DNA of 64,000 nt from contig JACBWW010000017.1 of the NCBI GenBank assembly GCA_020086605.1, positions 21,411,573 through 21,475,572 on the forward strand. Reading direction: 5' to 3'. This DNA is from Lanius collurio (Eukaryota > Chordata > Aves > Passeriformes > Laniidae). Position 1 is the stretch's first letter. Each line of letters starts with the position of its first letter. The position numbers were made by a program, and so were the translations under genes. Shown here in pieces: positions 26,281-39,950 of this stretch. Below the pieces are notes generated by a model that saw only the letters and a list, made by a program, of their open reading frames with translations, had not been told where the DNA came from and did no database searches.

Positions 26281-29200
26281 GCAGCTCCAGAGTGCTCCTC
26301 CTTATGGGCTGAAGTGACCTGACCCCCCCACCAGGGCAGGGGTCTAAGGGTGCTGCCTTTCTACCCCAGTTTGCAGACCTCTCCAAGGGCTGGGCAACAC
26401 TTCTGTTTGTGAGGCTCAGCCCTCTCTTTGCTGTAGCCAAGAGCACAGGCATCTCATGTTTTGTTTCTTAATTGTGTTTTCAGCGTGGTTCTTGCAGCAG
26501 CTGGGAGCAGAATCTTTAGCATTTGGGAAGCAGGATTGCCTTTTTGCTGGGAAAACCCCTCAGGTTTACTAGCCTGAGCTCTCTCTTATGCTTGGGCAGT
26601 GCATGTGGGAACATGGAACTAAAGTTTGCTCCTCTGGCCCTTGGAGATCTACTCACCTCTGCAGAGAGGCAGAACATGGGCAAGGGATTAGGCAGCAGCA
26701 CCGGTATTGTGGCTCCACTAAGAGTAGAACATCTTGGTGGAAGATCACAAAGCCAGAAGTACCACAAGTACTTTTTTAAGGCCACTGAGAAAGCTAAGGA
26801 GAGACAGAAAAAGCAAAATCCTGTAGGCTGTATTTGCATAGAGAGAGAAAACACCTGAGCATTAAGCTGAAGTAAATACTGAAATGATTCACTGCACGGT
26901 GCAATTCAGAGAAATGCAGATGACCAGACCCTGGGATTTTGCCTGTCTCTTCTGGGTCCCGACAGTTGCTCAGACAGATGCTCTGTGGCACCCATAAAAA
27001 GAAAATGCTGGGAATCTCCTAGTCTAAATGCTGCTTTTGTACTGTGAGCACTAAACTCCCTGTGGAATTGTCTTCTGACATGATTCCTTGTACATTTATT
27101 TATGTGCTGTTACCATATACTGTGAAACTAGCTGCTTCTGTCCTCTGCAACAAATAACTGAGCACCTACAGTAGAAAATATTTCTAGTTGGAAAACAGGG
27201 AAGCTTTACCATTGCTATTGGAAAGTGCCATGAGATTTCCCTAGAAGGGTGTGGTAGAAGTGCAACCAAGGGTATGCTGTTATTTTAAAAACCTGACCAT
27301 GTGCTGGTTCCTCCCCCTTTGAAGTCAGTGGCAAAGCTGTTTCAGAGGAGTAAGACTACTTGAACAGGCAAACAAGAGGCAGCCTGGGGGCAGAAGAGGC
27401 TAACAGGGAATGGTTTCTGCTGCTGTCCTTGAGCACAGCTGTTCAGACAGACTGGAGACCTGTCAGCCACTCTCTCCCATTAAGACTAAGAAATGAATGC
27501 TTTTCAAGTTGTTAAATGAATGGGCTTGATCTTACAGCCCTTATTCATCTAAGTATTGCCATTAATTTTAGGAAAATAATCACTATATTAAGTGCTATGG
27601 AATGGAGTCCTTAAATTGTTAAATTCTAATATTTAACATTATTTTTTATTGGATAGAAAAATAATGCTGACATAATTAAAAGGATGTGAACATTTTACCT
27701 TTTGAAGACTGCAAGCTACTTTGTCGCAAGATGTAAAACTAGAAGCGGTGCAGAGAGCTCAAGCCCATGTCATGTCTGTGGGTTATTTTTGAACTTTATG
27801 AAAAACATACTTTAGCAGTTTCTATCCTGACCATTCAACTGTATTCTGGCATTCTAAATGCAAAAATATGCTAACCATGAAAGCAGAACATTTAAAAATA
27901 CACTGTCCACTTGGCTTGTTTGCCCTGCTTCAGAGTCTCCAAGTTTGTTTGGGACAAACTTGGGAACTTTGTTGTGGAATGACTGTTTGAATTGGGGTTT
28001 CTTAAAATACATGTGGAGCCTTGTAGCTGCTGTGGGGTGTACACAGTGGTGGATCTGTACTATTTTAAAATCATCTGGCTATTCCACTTCATGTAAGAAT
28101 ATCTGTCAGCTTAGTTATAAGGAATGAGAGGGGTTGATTAAAACAACTCACGAAGCCATTAAACAAAGAGATAAAATGTAGAACATGTGCTGTAGGGTCG
28201 TTTTAATTATAATGTGGGGGGATCTGTGGAAACTGGATGGCAGATGCAGTGTAGCTGAGTTTTAAACCCCTCTTAATAGCACCTACATCCTGCTCCTTAG
28301 GGGTGGGTTTGCTTTTCTGTAAAGCAAGGTCCTTTGGAAATGGTGTTTGGAAGCTACCTCTCATTGCTATGACTGACCATAACGGAATTGCTGTGCTTAA
28401 GCACTTAGATATGGACTAAAATAGGCATTTATGTACACTAATCATCTAGTCATTAGGTGCTAGACTATGTAACATCAAAGAAATGTATGCAGAAGCATTA
28501 GTCAAGGGGGAAGGTATAAAGATGTCATGTGAACAGCCATGAGAATGCAGAGAAAGTGGGGAAGAAAAAAAGTAATGGCAGCTGTTTTCATTGTCTTGAT
28601 TATCTTATTAGGTCAAAAAACCCCTTATAGCTGTATGCTACAAGTATGTCTGTTAAATTCTTTTAGCATATAATCTGGCTTTAAACAATTGCTATCAGGC
28701 AGCCACATGAGTTCAGTAAAAACTATTTAAACTTCCCATTTTGCTTTATTCTTATCAATCTAGTTATAGGCATCAAGAGTTAGCTGAATTAATTCTAGAC
28801 CTATCAGAAGTGGTTTCGAGTCTCTCATGAGTTCAAATCAGTCTGTAGCCACTAGAAATCAGCATGAGGAGCAGTAAGGAAAGGAGGCAACACATCTGCT
28901 CATATCAAAGTTTTTACAACCCCATCCAGTTTTTCCAGAGACATAGGTAGACATTGGGTCTAGTTCAGCTAGACAGCTCCAGTGTTCCTAATGCAACTAA
29001 GTTTGCTTAAATGTCTGCCATGCTTCTTATGCAAATGAAATATAGTAATTTAGTTAACCCTTTGTCACTGAGTAAAGTGTGTTCCCACATAGGAACACCA
29101 ACACTTCAAAATATCCAGTCATCAAAATATAAAATAAGATTTGCATAAAACAAAGACATAACATCCAGGACCAATTATATAAAAATGGAAAATAATTCCT

Positions 29201-30076
29201 GAAGAAGTGCATGGAAGACTTGAAGGAGTTACTGTTTCTTGCTCTTGGCTGTAGCTTGTTGGCACATGAAGGTTCTGGAGACTGTTCCCTTGAGGACTGC
29301 AGCTGTTGCATGTTATTTTAAAGACATTGAAAAGTGGTAGTTGGGATAGATAACCACCTCCATACTGGCTTGTGGGGCACTCTACCAGGTATCAGGGTAA
29401 CCATCACACCAGTCTGGCTCCTCAGCATTCCCAGCTAAAGAAAATGTACAAAGAAAACTCAGCTGCCATTAGGATGAGGGAAAACTCAGTTCTGCTTAAA
29501 CAACGTAAAGTGTGGTTCCCTTTGTTCTTGGAAGACCTTGGTAGCAGTGAAATCAATCATAGATCCAACAATGAGACACAGCTTGTCAGCTGATTCTCTC
29601 AAGACAGCACACCTTGAGGTGAACTTTGGAGGGTCTTTCACAGACTTGCCTCAAATTGCCTGAGTTAAAAGTTAGAGGAGAAACAGCGGAAGAGCTCTCC
29701 CTGATGGGATATCATGGACCAAGATGCCAGTCTCTGTTCGGTCGGCATCTGGTTAGTTGAAGTTCTAACTTCTGGAAATGAAATTAAGCACTTTACCATC
29801 ACTGTCATGGAGAGGTTATCTCAGGTTTTTAGCATCATGCTTAGACTCATCCTGTATTTTCCCTAGAGCCAATGGAACAACATATTTTAGGGTCAAAGTC
29901 AGCTCTTTGCATGTGTCCTGTTGGCTTTAGTAGAATTACTGGTGTGCAAGGAGTATGAATAGAGTTCATACAGTGATTCCTAAAATACAAAAATGCTAAT
30001 TACAGTATGCTTCCTTAGGGAGAGAATTGAAGATGGCTAACCACATAACCTCTCTTCTCTCCCTGTTTTACTGCAG

Positions 30077-30223
30077 TCCTCTGTGATGTCGGTCTGTTTT
30101 GCCCGCTTTCACCCAAACCTGGTCGTCGGTGGAACATACTCTGGCCAAATTGTCCTGTGGGACAATCGCAGTCACAGGCGCACTCCAGTTCAGAGAACTC
30201 CCTTATCTGCTGCTGCTCACACG
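30077..30223 (+). CDS. DYNC1I1: DYNC1I1 exon (human exon 11 equivalent): WD blade 2
   Basis: This 49-codon phase 0 exon runs from [14 protein letters not shown] to [10 protein letters not shown]. The acceptor is ACTGCAG at 30076 and the donor GTAAGG from 30224. [21 protein letters not shown] then QIVLWDNR is a full WD blade, with the LWD in place of the classical Trp-Asp pair. The following [15 protein letters not shown] linker is highly conserved across dynein intermediate chains. [15 protein letters not shown] distinguishes it from isoform 2 (STCFAKFNPNLILGG). A frame continuing to 30331 is read-through into the intron. Confidence 0.98.
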
Positions 30224-33200
30224 GTAAGGATTAAAATCACCTCCTCTTTTCCTTACAGGAGACGATCAGCAGGGAAAGGCAGCTGTCTAATTGTGTCTAC
30301 AATGGTGGTTGCCACACAGATGAAAACGTAGGTGTGTCCCTTGAAGGGAAAAAAGTAGATATGAGAGTTGAACAACCACCTCTTGTAAGTGCTTGATCAT
30401 CACACTTTGTACAATCAAGTCAGGACATTATTTTCCTTTCCAAGGAAGAAGGCAGGATTGAGTAAAACACTTGGGTTTAGGCACCTTTGTGCCAGCACAG
30501 TGGCACTGTAATTCTTGTCCCCATTGTCTGTAAAGAGAGCCAGAACCCTATGGAGGCTGTATGTCTGTCAGTCTGACATGGCAGGCAATTAGAGTCATTA
30601 TTTTTGTCTTGGTGTACACAAATTTCTGCTTTGAACCAGATCAGGCACCTATGAGGGTCTCATAGTGGATTCCTGTAAGCAGACACTGGTGCCCTTGGAA
30701 AGAGTGGGGCAGTTTGCTGCTGTTTTCTAATAGAGCAATACATAAATCCCTGCTGTGGTCTCCTACTCCAGACAGGGACACAGGGCAGACTTTGCACACT
30801 AAGGGAGAGTTTATTTCAACACAGTGGTGCAGGAGAGCATTTTGCTAATGCACACAGGTACTTGCAGATAGTTAATGATGGTGGCAATGGGCTCTAGTGA
30901 TGCCTGGGAGATAAACAGGCAGAGCAGTAACACAAACTCCTTGAGAAAGAAGAGACTTCGTCTGTGATACAAGGATGATGTCTGTGATAGTAGACTCTCT
31001 TACCTTGCAAAGTACTCATATTGTGCTGGAGGAAGAGAAAAGCCTGGGTTGCCTGCTAAAGTGTCCTCACTGCTGTGGCACTGACATCCAGTCCATCCCA
31101 CACAAACGTCTTACGCATTCTTGAGCTCTCCTCCTCCAGAGTCTGGGCTTGGGCAGATTCTTCAGGAGAGATGAAAGGTGAAGTAGCTTATCCTGGGAGT
31201 GGGCTTAGGGCAATTCCTGAGTGGGAAGGAGGAGGAAAATGTAGAAGTATTACGTAAGAGTGCAGAAAAACACAGATTTTCTGTAACATATTCATTTCTG
31301 AACTCCACAGAGTACTCTGAGAGATAAGATAATCTTGTTCTAGCAGAATGAAGGATCAGACAAAGTGATAGTAGTTTTGCATCTCCAGCTTTTACAATTC
31401 TGTGATTCTAATGTTTGGAATTTGCAGATCAATGTTCAGCTTTCTGTTGACTGTAACAACATAATCCCTGGAGTTAAAAAACAACTCCAGAAGTCATGCC
31501 ATGTGAATTACTGCTAAAGATTCAATATGAGGCCAGTATTATGATTGCAAGTCTCTTATATTAAAAATTACAGGTGTGCACAGACATGCTTAGTGGGCCA
31601 GGCAATACAAATATTGTTCCCTAAATTTCCACTATCATGAATGTTGATGTAATTATCTAATGGTCTGTGCCATGGGTTGCAACTTCAACATTGATTTTCA
31701 TTTCCCTAATGTTTTTGCTCATTTCATCGCCACTAATGTTCAATCTGCATGAAAAGAAACAGTCTCTCCTGGAAGTGCAATTTAGAGATGTAGCAGACCA
31801 GAAAACTCGTGGCAAGAAGCTGACTATCACTGAAAATTGAACAACTGGGACTCAAAATCTTGTGAAAAAGCAAAGATTAATGGGGAGTAATTTGTTTACA
31901 CTCAAAAATCATTTAAGGCAAAATCATACCTCCTGGAATTATATATTAAAGCAGTTTTATTATTGTAATAGAAAAATATGTAATGTTTTTTTTTTGACAA
32001 ATATAAATAAATTACTTTCAGTTGTGGATGGGCACTTTATGTGCTGACATGGATTGGTATAAATAAGTGTTTACACAGTCTAACATGAGGAAATGTGGTG
32101 TTTTAAGAAGTGCTCAGATTTTACAATAAGAATTGCTTACTTTATGTTTGTACATAGGAATTACTTACATAAACTGTAAATGAGGTCTTGGTTGCAAAAG
32201 GCTGGCTTGAATCCTTGCTGCCAAGAAAGAAAAAAAGGATTAAATTAAGACAACACTACTTTAGGGATGTTACTTTTTGTACTGCTAGATATGTGAGCTG
32301 AATAGTCATTTTTAATTTGAACTCACGTTGTGTGTGAAGAAAGGATTTTTCTCTTTTCTTTCTCCTGCTTTGTTTATTTGAATCAGATAGATCGTGTTGT
32401 TTTCCCTGACTTAGACCTTCCTGAAATTTAGTATCACTGATTACTGCTTGGATTCACCAGGAAAGAGAATTCTACCCACAGCTTACTCACTAATTTCCTT
32501 TCACACCCACCACACATCTGCACTTGGGACAACAGGAAATTTTAATTAAGACAAAACCCTTTTGCATGATGATTTCATTTCCAAAATAAATAAAAGCAAG
32601 CTGGCAGCAACCCTTTGAAAGGAAGGAGCCTGTTTAGACTTTCTGTTGCATATAGTTGGTTGTCTTCATCTGCTTTCCTTACATCTTTTCATTTCTGCTG
32701 TGAGTTTTATTGTGCATGAAATTGATGGCTGGTAGCCCTGATTAAAGCCAGGCCTGACACATTGAGGTGCTGCTGGAAAGACATGGCTCACTCTTTTCCC
32801 CACCACTAAATATTCTAGATATTCCACTGCTTGCTTTAGCTTTCTCCCACCCACTCTGTCTGTTTGGACTCCTGGAGGTCAAAAGCCCATGAAAAAAATA
32901 GGTCTACGCTTATTTCACACATCAGTATGCAGTAATCATGTTTAGCACTGGGGTCATTAGCTTACACTAAGTAGCAAGAATATCCATGGTGTGAGAGTAA
33001 TAGTGTGAGACATGTGAGGGATCACTTGGGGTCCATTCGATGATCTGGGAGAAACCAGGTGCCTGAAAATCTTGAGAGAAAGAAAAAAAATGGTATTGAA
33101 TGGACCTTGTGACTTACTGGTGTGCACATGTTGCCTCCAAGCACAAGGTATTATTTCAGCAGCAACTGCTTAGCCCATCTCAGTGTGGGCACAAACACTG

Positions 33201-34415
33201 TTTGTGCAGGTGCTGCACCTTTTGCTCCTAGAGAGGGGACATTTACTAGGCCCACTCAGGTATCAAACCTGAGAGTGAGCCAGAGCTCTGAGGATTTCTG
33301 TCATTCCCAACTGACTGGGTAGGTGACCTGCAGCTGGATCCTGAAGTAGTCTGACATAAGTGGCAGTTCTGCCATTCCTTTCAGCAGGACCAAATGCTAC
33401 ATTCCTAACACGACATAGAGTTGGCTTAGAAGCTCCTGAGGGATCTTCTGTAAGTTGGTCCTAATTTTCTTTGATTAAGGAGAGTATTAGAGAAAAACGT
33501 TTTTTCTTTCTGCAGATGCAGGTCTTCTGTTTATTGGTAAATACAGCAGAGAAATTAAATTTTTTTTGCTTGACTTTTGTATGTATCTAACCCTTAATTT
33601 AGCAGTATCATTTGTACTGGTCAAAGGAAATGAAATCCTATTGTTCAGTTTGAATGATTTTTCACTCTGGAGATTGCTGAACTTGACTCATCTCTCATAT
33701 GTCACCATCAGACATCAGATGACGCTTTGGGCTCAAAATGTTACCAGGTTCCTTGGAAAAGGAATAGGCCAAGTTTCAATTATGCATACTAACTGGAATT
33801 CAGCCTCCATGGAATGACTGCACTATGGTGAACCAGGTGTAACACCCTAAATTTAGTCACTCCCCACTTATAAAGACAGATTTTAAAAGGTGTATTGGCC
33901 AATGCTGAAGAACGTTGATGGGCTTGTTCATGTTCTTCAGCTGGAGTACATTTGCAAATATTTATCATGCAAGCCAAATTCTGACAGAGTTCAAGTTTTA
34001 TGCAGCTGTTTTCTTTAATAAAGTTTTCGTTTTTATTCTGTTTGGACAGTTTTCCTCTTTCTGCTGGTAATTTTCAGTGTCAAAAGCCATCAGTAGAATG
34101 ATACATGTCCCTGTGGGTGAAATCTCATCCACATAATTTGGTATTTTCACAGCATTACTCAGCTGGGTTGTTTTATTATGAGGAAAATGAAACTTTTAAA
34201 ACATTTCCACCTCCATAATGTACTTCGTAAAATTTAAATGTAAAAAACACAAAAACCCAACCAAAACAATTCCTATCTGGCAAAAGCTGAGTCTTATAGT
34301 TTCCAGGCATTGTGTGACTACTTAATCGTTCTTTAAAATAACATGTGAGATATTAGAAGTTTGTTTTTGAAAATGTGAGAATGGCTCTCTGACTTTCAGT
34401 GTTATGTGTTTTCAG
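30224..34415 (+). other. DYNC1I1: DYNC1I1 intron, 4192 bases
   Basis: GT-AG intron (GTAAGG ... GTTTTCAG). Near 31360-31415 it holds a possible very old CR1 tail; otherwise I see no recognisable element. Stretches such as 32520-32610 are AT-rich with homeodomain-like words (TTTAATTAAG), but that alone is not evidence of function. Confidence 0.88.
31360..31415 (+). mobile_element. Possible decayed CR1 3' tail
   Basis: GATCAGACAAAGTGATAGTA followed shortly by CAATTCTGTGATTCTAATG resembles the CR1 3' terminus (a GGACCAGATGATCTC-like block, a CCTTCCAAC-like block, then ATTCTGTGATTCT). The middle is poorly preserved, so chance similarity is possible. Confidence 0.4.
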
Positions 34416-34529
34416 CATCCTGTGTATTGTGTGAATGTAGTTGGAACACAGAATGCACACAATCTTATTACTGTGTCTACGGATGGCAAAATGTGCTCCT
34501 GGAGCCTGGACATGCTCTCAACTCCACAG
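34416..34529 (+). CDS. DYNC1I1: DYNC1I1 exon (human exon 12 equivalent): WD blade 3
   Basis: This 38-codon phase 0 exon reads [20 protein letters not shown] to SLDMLSTPQ. The acceptor is GTTTTCAG at 34415 and the donor GTGGGT from 34530. [22 protein letters not shown] and SWSLDM form one blade, with SWS in the WD position. [21 protein letters not shown] separates it from isoform 2 ([21 protein letters not shown]). The exon ends at a codon boundary, and the next exon starts with [11 protein letters not shown]. Confidence 0.98.
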
Positions 34530-37352
34530 GTGGGTTTGTTTTCACCTATACAGGGAGAAAAAGTGTCTTTGGTCGAGCAGGATACCTGCGTAGTGGAACA
34601 TCTCTCCTAAAAGCCAAAATCTCGCATCCTCTACAAACACTAACCAATGGATGCACTTGAAAGAGTACAGCTTGCTTCCAGCAGTCTCTGCTAAGAGCCA
34701 AACCCCATTTCCTTTACCACAAATCATGTAATTATTGTAATACGTTAATACATAGGTCAGTTTCAAGTGAAAATGAAATAGTCCATTTTAAAGTACAGTA
34801 ATTACAGAAGTCGCCTGTGGTATAAATTGCACTCATTCTACAGCATTGTTTAACAAATATGGACTAGATTGCACTGCTGCTGAACACACCCTAGGCACTG
34901 CAGGTTTCCAAGGCACACAGTCAGAAACTCAGAAACTTACTTTGCTGGCAGTCTTCAGTAGCCAAAGGAACAAACAATGCAAATCAAAAGTTTTAGAACT
35001 AATTCTCCCCCTCTGGAATGTTTGCTGCTATTGTCTTTCCCCCCACTCCTCTCCTTTGTATCAGAAATGAAAGGAAACACAAGAAAATTGCCCAAACCAC
35101 TGGTGATTGTAATAATGGAAACTAAACAAAGAATCCAATGCTGAAAAAGGTGTACAGAAAGCACCCTTTAAGTGTTATCTTCTGAAGTAGTACATTTTCT
35201 ATTCCAACACATCACTCATTTTTATACACAATTTCTTAGAAAAAAAATTTAATATCATTTTTACTAAGCATCATGGGATCTAATCTTGTTTCAAAATGCT
35301 GCACAGAAACTCCCAGTAATGATTCCATTAATCATGCATTAATGTGCAATTACTATTGAATTATTCACTTTTCAGTGTTGACACAAGAGGTGGGACTCCT
35401 CTATCCTAACCTGAGCCATCTGAAAGTTGATGTGTCAAGTCTAAGTTCGAAATTCAAGTTTTCTGTACAGCTGAGGTAGAGAGAGGCTGCTACTTCTGGA
35501 GGATGACTCATCCTATGCAAGTGTGAAATGCCATTTCAAATACCCACCCTGGGACATGGAACTGTCCTATCTTAGGGTGGGAGAGGATTCTGGAAGTCAT
35601 TGCATCTACTCCCCTACTCAAAGGGAAGCCAACTTCGAAGTTTGACCACGTTGCTCATGTAAGACAACAGTGTGGGGTGGTAGTTGTGCCCTGGGACTCT
35701 GAGAAACCAGTGCTCTTCTGCAGTAGAAATGGAGGCATCTAAAATGGCCCAGGCGTCTATTTTCAGGCACCCAGATCCCTTCCACAGTTTCTCACCTAAA
35801 CATCAAGAAGATAAATCCCACCCCTGCATGTTCACTTATTGGAATACTAAAGTCTGAAGCACAGATCTGTGAACATCTGAGTTCCAGTACCTCATCACTC
35901 AAATGGCATTTCTCTGCTCCAAAACTGACTCTCAACAAGGGTGGGAACACACCCCACATTACACTGAAGTTTGGCACATGGCTCATGGTGATCTAGAAAA
36001 GAAAGGCACAGGACTTGACGTCAAGCTGCATGCTATAGCTTTAAACTGGGAGGAGTAAAGTGTCCCTGATGTGTGTCAGTCTGAAACTTTCCAAAGACAC
36101 AGATCCAGAGCACTTGTGTACAGCCATGGTGTGGACGCTGAGAGGAGAGAGTCCCCCACAGTCTGTGGCCTTATCTCTGCAGAGACACTAAATGATGATC
36201 TCACCCAGAAAGATTTTAACAAAAATATATGGTCTCTCTCCCACATTAACAGAATTTCTCTCTCTCTCTCTCTCTCTCACTCACATATTTACAGAAATAT
36301 GGGGTGGTCTCCCAATGCATTTTCCATGTCTTATTTTGCCTTCATAATAGAACCAAATTATTTAAAAGAAAAGTATATACCAAGCAGAAATATTTCTCTA
36401 TGGATTTGCATCGCTCTCCTGTCACAGGGATACCCACTCTCTTTGCAGCAAAAAAGCCCTTCTGAGAAAAACCCTACAGGCTTTAGCCCTAGAAGAATTG
36501 CAGTATAGACTTTTCAAACATAGAGAACATACCCACTTAAATAGCTAAAAATGAAAACGGTGAAACCATTCAGGCCTTTTGTGGATTCTTAGGTTACACC
36601 ATTTAGACTGAAAAACCAAAAAGTTGTGCAAAATCTGCTCAAAGCGTACACATCTGACAACAGCCACAAACTTGCACGGTGATTGTATTTGCAATTGCAA
36701 AAATGGGCATGCTGATTTACTTTAAAATATAGTTACCAAATGAAAACAGAAAACATTCCTGCTGCTTTGTAGCTTGATGCTGGAGTCTAGAGGGAGTGTT
36801 TATGGTTACCTCCGAAAATCCCTGAAAACCAGTGCTTAGAATGGTGGCAGTGACAGGACCCCAACTTTGTAATTTTGTTCTGCAAAGGGACAAATGACAC
36901 AGTGCAATAAATGTTTCGCATGCACACGATATTATATGGGCTTCCTGACAACTGATTTCCAGAATGTTTGTAAATAGAAGGGTATTGCATGATTTGTTAA
37001 AGCCTGAGGCTGGCAAATGTAACCATTAAGGTATTACCTTTAGTTTCTGCACCATTAGATTTTAAATTCTCACCTGTCATCTCTGGCTGATTTAAGATGA
37101 TGAAGAAAAGACCAGTGCTTTCCTGCCAGTCTCAAATATATGACAGACAGCACTGGGGATGGCAAGAGCATCCTGGTTTATGACATTGCATCTTCTCAAA
37201 ATGTCTTACGTAGAAACCAAAGTCCTGTATCTGGGTCAAATGATTTCATCTTCCTCTCCTGCTACCCCATGTAATATTCTGAAATCAGTTATAAAAAAAC
37301 CAACCTAGACTAACAAAAGGAGGATCATAGTAACAAAAATCTGTTTTGGTAG
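34530..37352 (+). other. DYNC1I1: DYNC1I1 intron, 2823 bases
   Basis: GT-AG intron (GTGGGT ... GTTTTGGTAG). It carries a (TC)n microsatellite at 36257-36279. No further exon or repeat family was recognised; the 145-residue frame at 36071-36508 includes the translated TC repeat (SLSLSLS) and is a chance frame. Confidence 0.9.
36257..36279. repeat. (TC)n microsatellite
   Basis: About eleven TC units in a row within intron, likely length-polymorphic. Confidence 0.9.
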
Positions 37353-37486
37353 GAGAGCATGGAGCTGGTATACAATAAGTCCAAACCAGTGGCGGTGACA
37401 GGAATGGCTTTCCCAACAGGAGATGTCAATAACTTTGTTGTTGGCAGTGAAGAGGGAACAGTCTACACAGCCTGTCGTCATGGAAG
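37353..37486 (+). CDS. DYNC1I1: DYNC1I1 exon (human exon 13 equivalent): WD blade 4
   Basis: This exon has 44 codons plus two bases of a Ser codon and reads [20 protein letters not shown] to TVYTACRHG. The acceptor is TTTTGGTAG at 37352 and the donor GTGAAG from 37487. [20 protein letters not shown] and [11 protein letters not shown] form the fourth blade; its WD position has the divergent YTACRHG end seen in dynein intermediate chains. The split AG + T codon gives the Ser that opens SKAGIGE in the next exon, confirming the splice phase. This exon is too fragmented by frame to stand out as a long open frame by itself. Confidence 0.97.
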
Positions 37487-39055
37487 GTGAAGTTCAGCAT
37501 TTTGTACTTATAAAACATTCTGTACCTGTGTTGATGAGAGATAGCCAAGTGTGGGTTCAATGATTTTTTTTGTTGGATCAATAATGTCTGTACCGTTCCT
37601 GTGACCAGCACAGGAGCTGCCTAACTTTGAGCAACTGTGCTGACAGTATTGCTAAATTGCTTCTATTTAGGCATATATTGATAGTCTGTATGGCAGCTGA
37701 TGGTTTGAATGGGTCTTAGGCTGCTAAGATAAATGTAGCATGCCCAAGGGCATTTCTCACTTCTGAATTCTCAGACTTGCCTGATTCGTTCCTCACAAGA
37801 GGAGGAAGGTGCCAGATCCTTTTAGACACCTTTGTAGAAACCTCTACTGACCGCTGACAAAAGCTCTTCTGCTCCTGCCTGTCTTTCCTGGAGCTTTTTG
37901 CTATCATCTCTGGTTTATTTCCAGAGGCTCCTGTGTCCTTCAGCCCAGCACAGTGAAGAGCTATATGTTATTCTGGAAAAAGGTGTGTCAAAGTACAGCA
38001 GATACCCAGGATGGCCTCAGTGTTCCAGAATTCCCCTTACCCCACTGACTACGTGGCAGATAGCTGGGATGAAATAAGTGGTGTCCTTCTTATCTGGCAC
38101 TGCAGGACTCAGGCACTGCTCCAGCAAATGTTGCAAGGTCTGGCAGGGGGTGCCTAAGTGAGGCCACACTGTCCACACAGGAAAGGAGAGGGGACACTGC
38201 ACCAGCTGGATGAAGGACCAGTTTTCTCTGGTGCAGCTCCATATCTGCTTTCAATACACTGTAGTCACACTGGCACAGGGCAGACAAACTCATCAGAGCT
38301 GTGGCTATTTTTAATGTATATTCTTCCACTTGCAGTTTTTCTATAATCTAGCTAAAAGGGTAATTTCATTATTCTCTTTTCTGTGTACACTGTGAGACAG
38401 CACTGATCAGGCATAACTTGCTTCCAGGAAGAAGAAAACTGTGCACATTCTCTCTTACACAGCATTGTATTTTTCCTTCCAAATAGCTATTCTAACCTCC
38501 AGCTGATGAAATGCACATCTCCCCTTGTTCAAACTAATGACAGTATGATACCTGATCATAGGATCAGTTCCTTCTTTTTTTGTGAAAAAGCATTTGCTTC
38601 CTAGTGACTTGATTGACTACTATGAAAATTTTTCTTAGATATTTAAGAGAAAAAGAATTGCCCATGATAATTCATTAACATATCTGCATTTTTATTTTAA
38701 TGGTTATTCCTTGTGAAAATGGCTTACTCAGAGTCATAAGCTATAGTATAATTACCATTTAGAATTATTTTATAATTATACATAAATGTATTTCAAGCTA
38801 CAAGAGTAGATACTATATGTAGAAGTGAGTAAAGTAAGTCTTGAGAAATAAGAGAAATTCTCCCTGTGCCCATTTCTGAGCATTAATTTTGCCCACTGGA
38901 ATAAACTTCCAAGCAAAGGCCTTAGCAAAAGGAGAGAGATTTACAGGTCAAATAGAACTTTAAAAGGAAACAGGAACCTAAGAGTAAAGAAAAATTACGT
39001 TAAATCACTAGGTGGTAAATCACTCTCTGCATGTAAATCTTTCTTCTTCCTGCAG
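37487..39055 (+). other. DYNC1I1: DYNC1I1 intron, 1569 bases
   Basis: GT-AG intron (GTGAAG ... TTCCTGCAG). I see no recognisable gene, repeat family or structured RNA in it. The stretch 38630-38830 is very AT-rich. Confidence 0.9.
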
Positions 39056-39200
39056 TAAAGCTGGCATTGGTGAAATTTTTGAAGGCCACCAAGGACCTGT
39101 CACAGGAATCAATTGTCACATGGCAGTGGGTCCAATAGACTTTTCCCATCTCTTTGTCACATCATCATTTGACTGGACAGTGAAATTGTGGACCACAAAG
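39056..39200 (+). CDS. DYNC1I1: DYNC1I1 exon (human exon 14 equivalent): WD blade 5
   Basis: One base completes the Ser codon, then 48 codons run from [20 protein letters not shown] to WTVKLWTTK. The acceptor is TTCCTGCAG at 39055 and the donor GTAAGA from 39201. [29 protein letters not shown] is the most canonical WD repeat of the set, with the GH start and the DW/LW end. [17 protein letters not shown] is specific to isoform 1. Human has GEVFEGH where this has GEIFEGH, a conservative difference. Confidence 0.98.
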
Positions 39201-39933
39201 GTAAGAAATATGAATTGGACTGGGACAAGTAATGCTACTTGTGAAATTGCTGTTGTCAGAAATATTTTAATACCTTCTATCAAGTCCTAAGAACAAATTA
39301 ATTGAAAGACTGTGGTTAGAATGGCCATAGTGATAAAATCATAAGTAAAATATATAGCCATTGTAACACTCAATCATATTTGCCCTGGAACATACCTTGC
39401 CCTTTAGCTGGCCTGCATTTCAGTAGTCACCCTAGTGCTGAGCAGTTTTATGAAGCAAGGAGATGAGGATGTCTTGGACTCCCAGTCATCAAACAATCCA
39501 TTCAGCACCCCTGTGCAGGCTAAATTGCAAGGCTGGTACTATGCACTGTGGTGGTGAAGCAGCAGGAACACTTTCCTCTGATGAAGCAACAGGGGAAGTG
39601 CATGTACAACTTAGTGCAATCAATATCACTTGGGAAATTCTCTGCTGGAGGAGGCTGTGATAGCGAAAAGATAAAATGTCCCCATGACATTAGAAGCAGT
39701 ACATGCTGGAACTTACATTCATGGCCACCAGGGATCTATTGGTTACTACTTTGTGGCCCTTTGCCTGTGACCTCTTCCAGAGAGAACAGTAGAACAGCAG
39801 AAATTTCACAGTCCTCTGTTGAAACCCCAACACTCCATAGGACAGAGTAAACAGACCAACCTCATGTATTGTACAGGCTGAGTAAAACAGGACAATGAGA
39901 GGTAAAATCCTAATTATATAAGCATCAACATTA

Positions 39934-39950
39934 TTTTTTTTTTTTTTTTT
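39934..39950. repeat. Oligo(T) run
   Basis: Seventeen T bases. On the minus strand this is an A17 that could be a retroposition tail, but the sequence before it on that strand matches no gene or SINE that I know. Confidence 0.8.

Noticed and set aside
36071..36508. 145-residue + strand frame
   Set aside because: It includes a translated TC microsatellite and no recognisable domain; it is intronic.
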